Below are positions 49,807 to 60,080 of a DNA stretch of 64,000 nucleotides, in pieces. The notes under the pieces are model-generated. The model did no database searches. It saw only the letters and a program-made list of their open reading frames with translations, and had not been told where the DNA came from. The position numbers were made by a program, and so were the translations under genes. The number at the start of each line of letters is the position of its first letter. Positions within the stretch are counted from its first letter, which is position 1. This DNA comes from Nitrosomonas sp. (GTDB lineage: Bacteria > Pseudomonadota > Gammaproteobacteria > Burkholderiales > Nitrosomonadaceae). The stretch lies in assembly GCA_016703745.1 (NCBI GenBank), contig JADJBK010000006.1, forward strand, positions 2,356,001 through 2,420,000. Direction: 5' to 3'.

Positions 49807-51855
49807 CTAAACCTTGAAACGGGCAACAGATGCTTTTAGTCTGGTTGCATGGTCAGCGATCTGTTTGATAGATTCAGCATTGCTGGCCGTTCCTTCGGTT
49901 GTCTGGCGCGTAATAGCCAGAATGTCTTCCATACTTTTGGTGATTTTGCTGGTAATCAGGGTTTGGCTGCGTGTTGCTGTTGAAATCTCAGCAACCAGCT
50001 GCGCCAATTGCTTTGAAACAGTTTCTATCTCTTCCAGCGCATCGCCAGTTGCATTAGCGCGTCGGGTGCCCTCGACCACGCCTGTCGTACTGCGTTCCAT
50101 CGCGATAATCGTGTCCTGGGTATCTCCACGGATATTGCGGATTAATGTGCTGATTTGCTTGGTGGCCTCAGCTGAGTGTTCTGCCAGGCGCTGTATTTCC
50201 TGTGCAATCACCGAGAAACCTTTGCCAGCTTCTCCCGCCGACGCAGCCTGAATGGCCGCGTTTAATGCCAGCACATTGGTTTGCTCGGTAATATCTGATA
50301 TGAGTGTGACAATTTCGCCAATCTCCTGGGAACTCTCGCCAAGGCGTTTGATCCGTTTGGCCGTTTCCTGAATATAAGTACGAATTTCGTTCATACCATT
50401 AATGGCATCTTGAACCGCGCGCGCCCCGCTTTCGGCGGCCTGAAGCGACTGTTTTGAGACTTCGGCGCAGGCATTGGCGGATCTGGATACGGTTTCCAGC
50501 GATTCGGCAATCCCCAGCACGGTAATCGTACTTTCTTCAATTTTCTGTGATTGCGCCTGGGCTACGGTAAGTAAGCCGGATGAAATTTTTTCGGCCTGCA
50601 CGGAAGTATTGATGACATGTGTGCTGGCATAATCTACTTTTTTGACCAAAATTTGCAATTCCTCGATGGTCAGATTGATTGCGTCCGCAATGGTACCGGT
50701 CATGTTTTCCGTTACCGACATGCGAGCGGTCAGATCACCATTAGCGGGTTTCTCCATTTCATTAAGCAACTGTAGAATGGCTTGCTGTGTATTCTCGATA
50801 TCATGTTCTCCTCGTAATAACCTCTCACGCAAGTTACTGGAGAAACAGCGAATAAACAGAACTGCTGCAATGATTGCCAGAGTTAACGATACGGTGATCC
50901 ATATTGCTTGCCGGGTTTGCAAATCATGGAAATATGTGGTTATACCCTGTTCAATATGACTGAGAGGCTTGCTCAGTTGCTGACTGGCGGTCAGCGATGC
51001 TTGTAGGCGCTGCCAGGTATTCACAACCTCAGGGGTCATATCATTCGACAATCGAAGCAATTCCTTCGCGTCATTCAATGCCAGTTCAATATGTAGAGGT
51101 ATGTTGGCAGATGCTGGTTGATTCAACAAGTCGCCCGTTCTTAATGAACTCAGTAACTCTGTGCTTTCTTTTAGTTTGCCACGCATGATCGTCAACCTGC
51201 TGAGGACATCATTCAATGCAAGAGTTCTATCCACGCGATCAGAACCGACTGCTGTAATCAGGGGGGTGGTGGCAGCTATCGCTGATGCCCAAGTTCCCAT
51301 GGTGTTAACTGTTCCAATTGATTCTGCGCTCCACCGGGCTTGTGTCATCTCGACAGATAATGATTGCAGCTTGTTTTGTAGTCCGTAATGGATTGCAAGA
51401 ATACGTTTCTCCAGTTCGGTTGCAGGGATCAAAGAATCCCGGTTTGCCAGAGCGGATTGAAAATTGACTTCAGTTGCTCGCCATTGCTGTTCAAAAGTTT
51501 CAAATACGCTTGCAGGTAGTAAACCAATAACCGGTTTGAGCTCAATTTCCTGGAGCGCGCCCCCTTGTTGCAGTAATCTAACTTGTTGGCCGAGTTGATT
51601 CAAACTCTCCTGCCATTTTGTGAAGGGAAGTCCAGTTTCTTCATTACGCTGTGGCGCAGTATTAACATTCAGTTGTTCGACATGATGGTAAATTTTTATG
51701 ATGGTTTTCATGTAAGCTGAGTGTTGACGCGCGTGCTGCGCACCAATATGCAACATGAACAAACTCGCCAGCAACAGCATAATAAAGACCACACCTGCAA
51801 TGCGGATCAAATAAGAAATGTTAAGACCTTTAAACAGCGTCAACATGCGTAACAC
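49807..51855 (-). CDS. pilJ: PilJ-type methyl-accepting chemotaxis protein
   Basis: 682 residues. Membrane helix at about 13-35, periplasmic PilJ-type helical sensor (about 40-310), second helix (IWITVSLTLAIIAAVLFI), HAMP region and a cytoplasmic signalling domain with the hairpin tip segment around GEAGKGFSVIAQEIQRLAEH. Senses surface contact/pilus state and feeds ChpA. pilG, pilH and pilI do not precede it, unlike in Pseudomonas. Confidence 0.92.
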   Translation of the reverse strand: MLRMLTLFKGLNISYLIRIAGVVFIMLLLASLFMLHIGAQHARQHSAYMKTIIKIYHHVEQLNVNTAPQRNEETGLPFTKWQESLNQLGQQVRLLQQGGALQEIELKPVIGLLPASVFETFEQQWRATEVNFQSALANRDSLIPATELEKRILAIHYGLQNKLQSLSVEMTQARWSAESIGTVNTMGTWASAIAATTPLITAVGSDRVDRTLALNDVLSRLTIMRGKLKESTELLSSLRTGDLLNQPASANIPLHIELALNDAKELLRLSNDMTPEVVNTWQRLQASLTASQQLSKPLSHIEQGITTYFHDLQTRQAIWITVSLTLAIIAAVLFIRCFSSNLRERLLRGEHDIENTQQAILQLLNEMEKPANGDLTARMSVTENMTGTIADAINLTIEELQILVKKVDYASTHVINTSVQAEKISSGLLTVAQAQSQKIEESTITVLGIAESLETVSRSANACAEVSKQSLQAAESGARAVQDAINGMNEIRTYIQETAKRIKRLGESSQEIGEIVTLISDITEQTNVLALNAAIQAASAGEAGKGFSVIAQEIQRLAEHSAEATKQISTLIRNIRGDTQDTIIAMERSTTGVVEGTRRANATGDALEEIETVSKQLAQLVAEISTATRSQTLITSKITKSMEDILAITRQTTEGTASNAESIKQIADHATRLKASVARFKV

Positions 51856-52305
51856 GGCCTTGTTGTCATTTTGGTTTTAATTAGAGTGGCTGATTCCAAA
51901 TTCGACGATATTTCGATCATGTAGGCTTCCTGCCAATCACCCCGGATTCAAATCAATAAACATTATGTTGACATAATTGCCAGCGGTATAGAATACCTTT
52001 TAATTCCTGGATACAAAAATATAAATGGCTCATAAAAATAATACTTATCGTGGTTTTGATTGTTAATTGATTTCGAGGATTTGAGGTAAACGAGAAACTT
52101 TCGAACAACAAGTTTGAGGTAATGTAGAGGTAACACTAACGTAGTAATTTATCTAAAATTAATCTGTTGGAGGGTTCTTTCCTGTTTTCACTGGAGTTAC
52201 CGGTAGTACGATTTCGGTAAATGAAAAGATTGATGTTGTATGTTGTGCTGAGGGTACGAGTCAAAAAAATGCACGGATGATCAATGTTGAAAAAGGACAA
52301 ATGTT
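51856..52305. other. intergenic region with a start-less open stretch
   Basis: Between divergent pilJ and the Ig-repeat gene. From 52163 to 52309 one frame is open without a usual start codon and reads VFTGVTGSTISVNEKIDVVC in its first half. It ends in a TGA overlapping the ATG of the next gene. It may be a remnant of a longer N-terminus; no other signal is clear. Confidence 0.4.
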
Positions 52306-54453
52306 ATGACATCAAAGCAATTGAAGGTAATCAAACCGCTTAAAGATATTAAATTTGCTCGTCATTCTCGAGCTCGAGATGACGAATTTGATGATATCTC
52401 TACTGATATGAACAACCTGGCAGTTCTGAATGTTCTGGGAAATGATCTTGGCGGTAAAAATCGACGAAAACTGTGGTCGCTTGACGATGGCGATAATCTG
52501 GAGGACTTACGGCAAAAGGATGGAATCAGCGATATTAATCTGAGTCAGCGTGGTGCCCATATCTGGATTACCGATGATGGTAAAGTCGCTTATGCACCGT
52601 CGTCCGCCTTGCAGAATGAAGTCAAGGGGCTGGGTGAAGGTCAATTTCTGGAGGATAGTTTCATTTATGCAACTCGACAAGGCGTCGGTCCGTTGCACTG
52701 GGCAACAGCCACTGTAAAAATAAGTGGTGTTAACAACGCTCCCGAGCTTACAGGTACCCAAGCAGTGCTGCAGGCAGGAAAGGTAGACATGCCTTACACT
52801 CTACTCGCGGCAGATTTATCGACTGGGTATGTCGATCCGGAAAATGATCCGCTCTCAATAACCGGGTTATCGGCTTCATATGGTACATTGACCGAAACCG
52901 ATAATGGCTGGCTGCTGACACCGGAGACTGGCTATATCGGGCCTGTGATTCTGAATTATCTGATTACCGATGGTCAAAACGGTAGCACTGAAGCTACGCT
53001 AAAATTCGACCTTCTACCATCGGATGATGATATTCCTCCCGTACTGGTTTTCAGTTTCCCCTGGAATGATTTTGAAGGGTTCAAAATTGATGCCAATATC
53101 GAATTGAACTTCAATGAGGAAGTTAAGGCCGGACAAGGCCGGGTCATTATCAGTAATGGTAACGATGAGCGTATTATCGATATCACAGATACGAGTCAAG
53201 TTACATTTCTTGCTGATTATGGAAAATTTGGACCATCAGGAAGGGTCATCATCAATCCAACGGATGACTTAATTGCCGATACAACCTATCACATCCGTCT
53301 TGATAGCGGGGTCATAACCGACAAAGCTGGAAATCCATACGAAGGTATCATTGACGATGCCACGCTGAATTTCGGCACAGTATCATCTGCGCCAAGTTTG
53401 CAATGGAGCGATCCGTGGGATGATCAGTCAGGATTCAAGGCGGATAATAACATTCAGCTGTTCTTTGACGAGCCGGTGCAAGGTGGGCAGGGCAACATCA
53501 TTCTGAGCAATGGTAGCGATGTCCGGGTTATTGATATTAGTGATGCCAGTCAAGTAATTTTTGATGCCTGGGGAGGAGTGATTATCAATCCAACCGAAGA
53601 TCTGGAGGTAGGTAAAAACTATCATGTTCGTATCAGTGAGGGGGCAGTCATCGATCTGGATGGCAATGCTTACGCTGGTATCAATGATGAAGCTATTTTA
53701 AATTTCGCAACAACCTCATCCAATCCCGTGTTGGTCAGCAGCAATCTTCCGGGTGATGAGGCTGGCTTTCAGCTTGATGGCGATATGGTTCTGTCTTTCG
53801 ATGAACCGGTTCAGGCGGGTCAGGGAAATATTATTCTGAGTAATGGCAGCGATACCCGGATTATTGATATTCATGACACCAGCCAGGTGACTTTTAATTT
53901 CGGCAAGGTAACTATCAATCCTGCGGAAGATTTGATTGTCGACACTGATTATCATATCCGGATCACGGAAGGCGCAATTGCTGATCTGGCAGGAATACCA
54001 TTCGCGGGTATTAACGATGAAACCACACTGAATTTCAGGACGATTTCTTCCGGCCCGTTCCTGACGGGTAGCAATCCGTGGGATGGTGCGGAAGAGTTTT
54101 CGGCAAACAGTGATATAACACTCTACTTCAGTGAAGTAGTGCAGCCGGGTAACGGTGAAATCACTCTAAGCAATGGAGCAGATATTCGGGCGATCAATAT
54201 CAATGATGCCAGTCAGGTAACCTTTAACCAGGGTAAGGTAACAATTAATCCGCTCGATGATCTGGTGCCGGATACTAGTTATCACATTCGTATCGGTGAG
54301 CATGCCATCGTGGATGCCGCCGGAAATCCGTATGCGGGTATCCATGACGCTACGATACTTAATTTTGCAGTAACCGAGCCTTCTGATGTCATCAGCATTA
54401 TTGGTGATGTCGAACCCGAGCTGATTTATCTTCCTGGAATCTGGATGACATAG
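52306..54453 (+). CDS. surface-type protein with cadherin-like domain and four Ig-like (Big_5/SbsA) repeats
   Basis: 715 residues. Residues 1-150 are VCBS/adhesin-like, followed by a cadherin-like unit (YVDPENDPLSITGLSASYGT, about 182-201). Four repeats of about 110 residues follow (from residue 244), each with FDEPVQAGQGNIILSNGSD, YHIRI.EGAI and a LNF end. Such repeats are found in long secreted adhesins. There is no Sec signal, and no C-terminal RTX or sorting motif; the chain ends soon after the fourth repeat (PGIWMT). It is either exported by a type I route with a cryptic signal or is a shortened adhesin. Confidence 0.78.
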   Translation: MTSKQLKVIKPLKDIKFARHSRARDDEFDDISTDMNNLAVLNVLGNDLGGKNRRKLWSLDDGDNLEDLRQKDGISDINLSQRGAHIWITDDGKVAYAPSSALQNEVKGLGEGQFLEDSFIYATRQGVGPLHWATATVKISGVNNAPELTGTQAVLQAGKVDMPYTLLAADLSTGYVDPENDPLSITGLSASYGTLTETDNGWLLTPETGYIGPVILNYLITDGQNGSTEATLKFDLLPSDDDIPPVLVFSFPWNDFEGFKIDANIELNFNEEVKAGQGRVIISNGNDERIIDITDTSQVTFLADYGKFGPSGRVIINPTDDLIADTTYHIRLDSGVITDKAGNPYEGIIDDATLNFGTVSSAPSLQWSDPWDDQSGFKADNNIQLFFDEPVQGGQGNIILSNGSDVRVIDISDASQVIFDAWGGVIINPTEDLEVGKNYHVRISEGAVIDLDGNAYAGINDEAILNFATTSSNPVLVSSNLPGDEAGFQLDGDMVLSFDEPVQAGQGNIILSNGSDTRIIDIHDTSQVTFNFGKVTINPAEDLIVDTDYHIRITEGAIADLAGIPFAGINDETTLNFRTISSGPFLTGSNPWDGAEEFSANSDITLYFSEVVQPGNGEITLSNGADIRAININDASQVTFNQGKVTINPLDDLVPDTSYHIRIGEHAIVDAAGNPYAGIHDATILNFAVTEPSDVISIIGDVEPELIYLPGIWMT
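53035..54375 (+). repeat. four tandem Ig-like repeat units (about 320-350 bp each)
   Basis: Units begin near 53035, 53389, 53722 and 54049. Units 2 and 3 are also similar at DNA level (GGGCAGGGCAACATCATTCT-type segment), suggesting recent duplication. Confidence 0.75.
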
Positions 54454-54542
54454 CGAGCCAAGAGGTTGTTCTTCCGTTTGCGGCGGTTCATGGGTTAGGA
54501 GGGGTTATATCCCTCAATTCGCGAATCGCCGTTCTTGTTTTT

Positions 54543-55907
54543 GTGGACTCTTTGCAAGCGATCCCCGGTATAGTAATGACTCGATTTTCCAATCAACTCT
54601 CCGCATGGTTACGGACTGCGGCCCAGTATCTGCAAACAGGAAATCTGCCGGAGGCTGAGTCTTTCTGTGCCAGAGTCATTGCCAAGGCACCCGATTATCC
54701 TGATGCAATCCATTTAATGGCGGTTATCCACGCCCGTACTCAGCGTTATCAAACTGCCAATACTTTTTTTGCCAGAGCGGCGCATCTCGATCCCAAGCGA
54801 CCGGATTTTCAGGCGAATTATGCCAATGCGCTCTGGCAGCAAGGTAGGATTGACGAAGCTATGACATATTGTCAGCGCGCTTTGCAGCTCGTCCCGCAGG
54901 ATCCGGATGCATTAAATATTCTCGGTAATATACAGACAACTCAAAACCGGCTGGCTGCTGCAGCCGAAAGTTTTCAGAAAGCATTGGCGTTAAAGCCAAA
55001 CCATGTCCAGGTGTTAAATAACCTCGGCAATGTGCTGCAGAGAAGTGGTAAGAATCAGGAAGCGATTGCCTGTTACAAAAAAGCGTTAGCATGGCGACCG
55101 AACTATGCAGAGGGGTGGAACAATCTGGGGGCAGCGCTGAAAGCCGTGAATGAAATCGATGAAGCACGGGGATGCTTTGCGCGTGCAATGGAAATCCAGC
55201 CTGAATTGTCCCGTGCAGTCTGGAATTATGCGGAAGTTGATATTGTCTGGCTTGAGCAGCTCGAAGGGAACCATTTGTATCTGCGTCGTTATGCCGAACA
55301 GGATGCCGATTATTTATATCACTGCTATCAGAATGCGGTATTCATGGCACAGTACAATCACTCGATTCCTCGCCATCAGCCGCCAGAAGAACTGGCTGCA
55401 CAATTGCGCAGTGCGCAGGTGAAACACCCTTGCCAAAGCAGATCGATTAACTGGATCATTTGTAAAAAAGCTACCGGCCGGCCGGTTGGCTTGGCCAATC
55501 TGGCTGAAATACAATTCTTGCATCGTCGTGCCGAATTTCTGATTGGCCTGCCAGATCCTGCTGATCATACAGTGGGTATAGCTTTGGAGGCATCGCTATT
55601 GGTCATGGACTTTGTTTTTAATCGGGTGGGACTGAATAAACTTACCGCAGTTGTCTATGATGATAATCCTGTTTCTCAGAAAAATACCCTGAAAATGGGA
55701 TTTATACAGGAGAGCTATTTACGTGAGCACATTTACGATTCCGCCAGTAAGAAATTTATCCATGTGTATGGAAATGGCATGACTGCCAATAGTTTTCGAC
55801 ATAACGAACGTCTTCCCAAGTTGTCGCGGCGGCTGCTTGGACGTGATGTGACCAGTGTGTCGCAAATTCGGGGAGCATGGAGCAGACTGTACGAGTCACC
55901 TGAATGA
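54543..55907 (+). CDS. TPR-GNAT fusion protein
   Basis: 454 residues. Residues about 15-225 form six tetratricopeptide repeats (DALNILGNIQTTQNRLAAAA; VLNNLGNVLQRSGKNQEAIA). Residues about 240-405 are an RimJ-type GNAT acetyltransferase (LYLRRYAEQDADYLYHCY; VVYDDNPVSQKNTLKMGF). The TPR part probably recruits a protein partner for acetylation. It follows the Ig-repeat gene by 89 bases on the same strand. The start is GTG 54543 or ATG 54576; neither has a strong ribosome site. Confidence 0.82.
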   Translation: MDSLQAIPGIVMTRFSNQLSAWLRTAAQYLQTGNLPEAESFCARVIAKAPDYPDAIHLMAVIHARTQRYQTANTFFARAAHLDPKRPDFQANYANALWQQGRIDEAMTYCQRALQLVPQDPDALNILGNIQTTQNRLAAAAESFQKALALKPNHVQVLNNLGNVLQRSGKNQEAIACYKKALAWRPNYAEGWNNLGAALKAVNEIDEARGCFARAMEIQPELSRAVWNYAEVDIVWLEQLEGNHLYLRRYAEQDADYLYHCYQNAVFMAQYNHSIPRHQPPEELAAQLRSAQVKHPCQSRSINWIICKKATGRPVGLANLAEIQFLHRRAEFLIGLPDPADHTVGIALEASLLVMDFVFNRVGLNKLTAVVYDDNPVSQKNTLKMGFIQESYLREHIYDSASKKFIHVYGNGMTANSFRHNERLPKLSRRLLGRDVTSVSQIRGAWSRLYESPE

Positions 55908-56024
55908 TCTATTATGGCCATGTGTAACGGATAGGTTGATGAATGCTTATTAATCAAGGGAATTTTAGATTTAATTCGAAGATGGTGACTTGAAGTGTAA
56001 AAATGAGAAAATTGATACGAGTGA

Positions 56025-56573
56025 CTAAAAAATAGTTACGCGCATTCCAGGTCTCACCCAGTGGCTCAGTTGATCAATTTGCTCGTTAGTAATTGCAATA
56101 CACCCGTTAGTCCAGTTATAGCGGCGATGAATGTCAATATCTCCTTTACCAATGCCATGAATACCAAGATGTCCCCCCAATAAAGTATTTTGTGGGACAG
56201 GTCTATTTTTATCGATAGCCTTGGTTATTTCTTCCCATGTTGCAAAGTCAATCCGGTTTTCCTGTAAAGCAAGATCGGCATTTTCGCGATTGGGATATTC
56301 CAAGGCAAAGAATTTGTAAAAACTTTGGCTCTTTCTGATCGAAGATATCTTGAAAGTGCCTATCGGAGTGATATTGCTGCCACGGATACGTATTCGACTG
56401 GAACCAAATCGGCCTATAGAGATATCTTTTATTAATAACAATATGTTACCTTCTCGCATAACTGCTAACTGCAATTTGGACGTGTCAATTTCAATCTGGG
56501 TCTCAATCGAGGTATCGGCCACCGCAAAATTAAAAATAACTAGATTGAAAAGAAGAGTAAAAAAAATTTTCAC
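56025..56573 (-). CDS. L,D-transpeptidase (YkuD) family protein
   Basis: About 182 residues from a GTG at 56573, which puts an export signal (KIFFTLLFNLVIFNFAVA) at the N-terminus. An ATG at 56690 would extend it with another hydrophobic stretch. The catalytic part has HLGIHGIGKGD and RRYNWTNGCIAITN with the active Cys, the YkuD pattern for cross-linking peptidoglycan or attaching proteins. Somewhat short and AT-rich compared with neighbours. Confidence 0.8.
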   Translation of the reverse strand: MKIFFTLLFNLVIFNFAVADTSIETQIEIDTSKLQLAVMREGNILLLIKDISIGRFGSSRIRIRGSNITPIGTFKISSIRKSQSFYKFFALEYPNRENADLALQENRIDFATWEEITKAIDKNRPVPQNTLLGGHLGIHGIGKGDIDIHRRYNWTNGCIAITNEQIDQLSHWVRPGMRVTIF

Positions 56574-56746
56574 TTTCACTGAATATGCGCCTATTACGAA
56601 AAAAATCTTCCTAAGAATGTATATGCCTGGAAATACAAAATTAAAACGCGAATAATAGTAAGTGTAAGCGTTATAAAATAATGCCATCAAGTTAAAAGCT
56701 AAAGTCGACAGAAACTAAAAACCAAAACACAGACAAAAGCCAAAAC

Positions 56747-56775
56747 TTGACATGCAGAAAATAACACCATAGAAT
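56747..56775 (+). promoter_or_regulatory. promoter of the str operon
   Basis: TTGACA, 17 bases, TAGAAT; the transcript would have a leader of about 175 bases before rpsL. Confidence 0.7.
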
Positions 56776-56957
56776 CCACGGTCTTTTAGTTGATTTGCCA
56801 TGATGTAAAATACACTTGCCCCAGTCATAAAATGTCTAAAGCGGTCGGGTAAATAATAGAGCAACGCGGGAAAATGCTGGCGTATAGCTGGCTGGTGTCT
56901 TGATGTAACCAAGAAATAAATAATAGTAACGATAGGATCTCCTGAATAGGAAGCAAA

Positions 56958-57335
56958 ATGCCAACCATTAATCAATTAGTAAGAAAGCCACGTAAGGCAA
57001 AGACAGTTAAAAGCAAGGTTCCGGCACTGGAAAGTTGTCCGCAAAGGAGAGGGGTTTGTACCAGGGTATATACAACAACGCCTAAGAAACCAAATTCGGC
57101 ACTGAGAAAAGTTGCGCGCGTTCGATTAACCAACGGATTTGAGGTCAGTAGTTATATTGGTGGAGAAGGGCATAATTTGCAGGAGCACTCGGTTGTTTTA
57201 ATTCGTGGTGGTAGGGTAAAAGATTTGCCGGGTGTGCGCTACCATACTGTTCGGGGTAGCTTGGATACGGTTGGTGTTAAAGATCGCAAGAAAGCTCGAT
57301 CTAAATACGGTTCAAAAAAACCAAAGAGTAGTTAA
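56958..57335 (+). CDS. rpsL: 30S ribosomal protein S12
   Basis: 125 residues, full length, PTINQLVRKPRK start, decoding-centre loop TPKKPNSALRK with Lys at 43 and the GGRVKDLPGVRYH segment. First gene of the str operon. Confidence 0.98.
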   Translation: MPTINQLVRKPRKAKTVKSKVPALESCPQRRGVCTRVYTTTPKKPNSALRKVARVRLTNGFEVSSYIGGEGHNLQEHSVVLIRGGRVKDLPGVRYHTVRGSLDTVGVKDRKKARSKYGSKKPKSS

Positions 57336-57400
57336 CTGACTGTTTTATAAAATATAGAAAAGACAAGATCAGTATATAGATAGCAATCTGGAGTAAAAAA

Positions 57401-57871
57401 ATGCCAAGACGTAGAGAAGTGCCTAAAAGAGAAATTCTGCCCGATCCAAAATATCATAATATTGAGTTGGCAAAATTTGTGAATGTGTTGATGACGCATG
57501 GTAAAAAATCAGTATCTGAAAGGATCATATATGGTGCTTTAGATCAGGTTGGTAAAAAAACTGGGAAAGATCCTTTAGAGGTGTTTACTCAGGCGTTATC
57601 AAACATAAGACCTGTGGTGGAGGTTAAGAGTAGGCGTGTTGGTGGCGCAAATTATCAGGTTCCAGTAGAGGTCCGCTCTGTAAGGCGTAATGCTTTGGCA
57701 ATGAGGTGGTTGCGAGATGCTGCTAGGAAAAGAAATGAAAAATCAATGGGCTTAAGGTTGGCTGGTGAGTTAATTGAGGCGTCCGAAAATAGAGGGGCGG
57801 CATTTAAAAAGCGTGAGGAGATTCACAGAATGGCCGAATCGAATAAGGCATTCTCGCATTTTAGGTTTTAG
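57401..57871 (+). CDS. rpsG: 30S ribosomal protein S7
   Basis: 156 residues, full length, PRRREVPKREILPDPKYHN start. Organises the 3' domain of 16S rRNA and in E. coli acts as translational repressor of this operon. 65 bases after rpsL. Confidence 0.98.
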   Translation: MPRRREVPKREILPDPKYHNIELAKFVNVLMTHGKKSVSERIIYGALDQVGKKTGKDPLEVFTQALSNIRPVVEVKSRRVGGANYQVPVEVRSVRRNALAMRWLRDAARKRNEKSMGLRLAGELIEASENRGAAFKKREEIHRMAESNKAFSHFRF

Positions 57872-57954
57872 CTTGCTGCGTGGAATTCATATTTGTGTTG
57901 ATTGGTGGCTGATGCCGAGCGAAATATCTGTAAGTAAATATTCAGGAATTAATT

Positions 57955-60048
57955 GTGTCAAAACAAATCCCGCTAGATAAGTACCGAAACATAGGCATTA
58001 TGGCGCATATTGATGCCGGAAAGACAACTACTACCGAAAGAATATTGTTCTATACGGGAGTGTCGCATAAACTCGGTGAGGTGCATGATGGCGCAGCGAC
58101 AATGGATTGGATGGAGCAAGAGCAGGAGCGTGGCATTACCATTACATCTGCTGCCACCACTTGTTTTTGGACGGGGATGGAAAAGGGAAGCTATCCGGAG
58201 CATCGAATAAATATTATTGATACTCCGGGTCACGTGGATTTTACAATCGAAGTGGAGCGTTCGCTGCGAGTTTTAGATGGGGCTTGCACTGTTTTCTGTG
58301 CGGTTGGGGGGGTGCAGCCACAAACAGAGACCGTCTGGAGGCAGGCCAATAAATATAAAGTACCTAGGCTTGCCTTTGTCAATAAAATGGATCGGTCTGG
58401 AGCTAATTTTATGCGTGTGTATCAGCAAATAAATACGCGTCTAAAGGCTCAGCCGGTTCCTGTGCAATTGCCGATAGGTTCGGAAGATAGCTTTGCTGGG
58501 GTTGTAGATTTGGTGAAAATGAAGGCTATTTATTGGGATGATGCATCAAACGGAATTAACTTCGAGGAAAAGGAGATTCCTGTAAATTTGCTTGAAGAAT
58601 CAAAATTATGGCGCGAAAAAATGGTAGAAACCGCAGCCGAAGCAAGCGAAGCGTTGATGAACAAATACCTTGAAAATGGTGATCTGTCCATGGCGGAAAT
58701 TAAACAGGGGCTGCGTGCAAGAGCGATCAATAACGAAATTATTCCAATGTTATGTGGTACGGCATTCAAAAATAAAGGTGTGCAGGCTATGTTGGATGCT
58801 GTGATTGATTACCTTCCATCGCCGTTAGATGTAAATGCAATACAAGGCACAGAAGAGAATGGCGATGTTGGTGAGCGTAAGCCGGGAGAAAAAGAACCTT
58901 TTGCGGCGTTAGCTTTTAAAATCGCTACAGATCCATACGTTGGGCAATTGATTTTCTTTAGAGTGTATTCCGGGGTGGTTAAATCGGGTGATACGGTTTT
59001 TAATCCGGTAAAAGGAAAAAAAGAAAGAATTGGTCGAATACTGCAGATGCACGCTAATCAGCGTGAAGAATTAAAAGAAGTTCGTGCGGGTGATATTGCT
59101 GCTGCGGTTGGATTGAAAGAGGTAACAACAGGGGATACGTTGTGTTCCTTAGATAACATAATTACACTGGAAAGAATGGACTTTCCGGAGCCGGTGATAC
59201 ATGTAGCTGTCGAGCCAAAAACAAAGGCCGATCAGGAAAAAATGGGAATAGCGCTAAATAGATTGGCGCAAGAGGATCCCTCGTTTAGAGTAAGAACAGA
59301 TGAAGAGTCCGGGCAAACCATCATATCGGGAATGGGTGAGTTGCATTTGGAGATCATTGTCGATCGGATGAAGCGCGAATTTGGAGTGGAGGCGAATGTC
59401 GGAGCTCCGCAAGTTGCATATCGAGAAGCGATAAAAAAACAGGTTGAGGTTGAAGGGAAGTTTATTAAACAAAGTGGTGGGCGCGGTCAATATGGGCATG
59501 TGTGGTTGCGTATGGGGCCAAATGAGTCCGGTAAGGGATTCGAGTTCGTTGATGAGATCAAAGGTGGGGCAGTTCCGCGCGAATATATTCCGGCAGTTGA
59601 AAAGGGACTTATCGATTCGCTTACTAACGGGGTTTTGGCTGGTTATCCGGTTGTAGATGTTAAAATTGCGCTGTTTGATGGCTCGTATCACGATGTCGAT
59701 TCGAATGAAAATGCATTCAAGATGGCTGCATCGATTGCTTTTAAAGAAGGAATGCGAAAAGCTAATGCAGTACTTTTAGAGCCTATGATGGCGGTAGAGG
59801 TTGAGACTCCTGCAGATTTTATGGGTAATGTTGTTGGTGATTTATCCTCAAGAAGGGGAATAATTCAAGGTATGGATGATACCCCTGGATTTAAGGTTAT
59901 CAAGGCAGAGGTGCCGTTGGCAGAGATGTTTGGCTATTCAACTACGCTTCGTTCGGCAACTCAAGGCAGGGCAACTTACTCGATGGAGTTTAAGCATTAT
60001 GTGGAAGCACCTAAAAATGTTGCTGAAGCAATCGTAAGTAAAAAATAA
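57955..60048 (+). CDS. fusA: elongation factor G
   Basis: 697 residues. GTPase that drives translocation. G1 AHIDAGKTT, G3 DTPGHVDF and G4 NKMD are intact, and domains II-V are complete. GTG start at 57955. Confidence 0.98.
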   Translation: MSKQIPLDKYRNIGIMAHIDAGKTTTTERILFYTGVSHKLGEVHDGAATMDWMEQEQERGITITSAATTCFWTGMEKGSYPEHRINIIDTPGHVDFTIEVERSLRVLDGACTVFCAVGGVQPQTETVWRQANKYKVPRLAFVNKMDRSGANFMRVYQQINTRLKAQPVPVQLPIGSEDSFAGVVDLVKMKAIYWDDASNGINFEEKEIPVNLLEESKLWREKMVETAAEASEALMNKYLENGDLSMAEIKQGLRARAINNEIIPMLCGTAFKNKGVQAMLDAVIDYLPSPLDVNAIQGTEENGDVGERKPGEKEPFAALAFKIATDPYVGQLIFFRVYSGVVKSGDTVFNPVKGKKERIGRILQMHANQREELKEVRAGDIAAAVGLKEVTTGDTLCSLDNIITLERMDFPEPVIHVAVEPKTKADQEKMGIALNRLAQEDPSFRVRTDEESGQTIISGMGELHLEIIVDRMKREFGVEANVGAPQVAYREAIKKQVEVEGKFIKQSGGRGQYGHVWLRMGPNESGKGFEFVDEIKGGAVPREYIPAVEKGLIDSLTNGVLAGYPVVDVKIALFDGSYHDVDSNENAFKMAASIAFKEGMRKANAVLLEPMMAVEVETPADFMGNVVGDLSSRRGIIQGMDDTPGFKVIKAEVPLAEMFGYSTTLRSATQGRATYSMEFKHYVEAPKNVAEAIVSKK

Positions 60049-60080
60049 ATACAACCCAGGTAAAGCGAGAAAGGTAAAAC

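Noticed and set aside
56715..56975. Minus-strand 86-codon frame overlapping the str-operon leader and rpsL start.
   Set aside because: It covers the promoter and start of rpsL, has no recognisable domain, and no ribosome site was evident.
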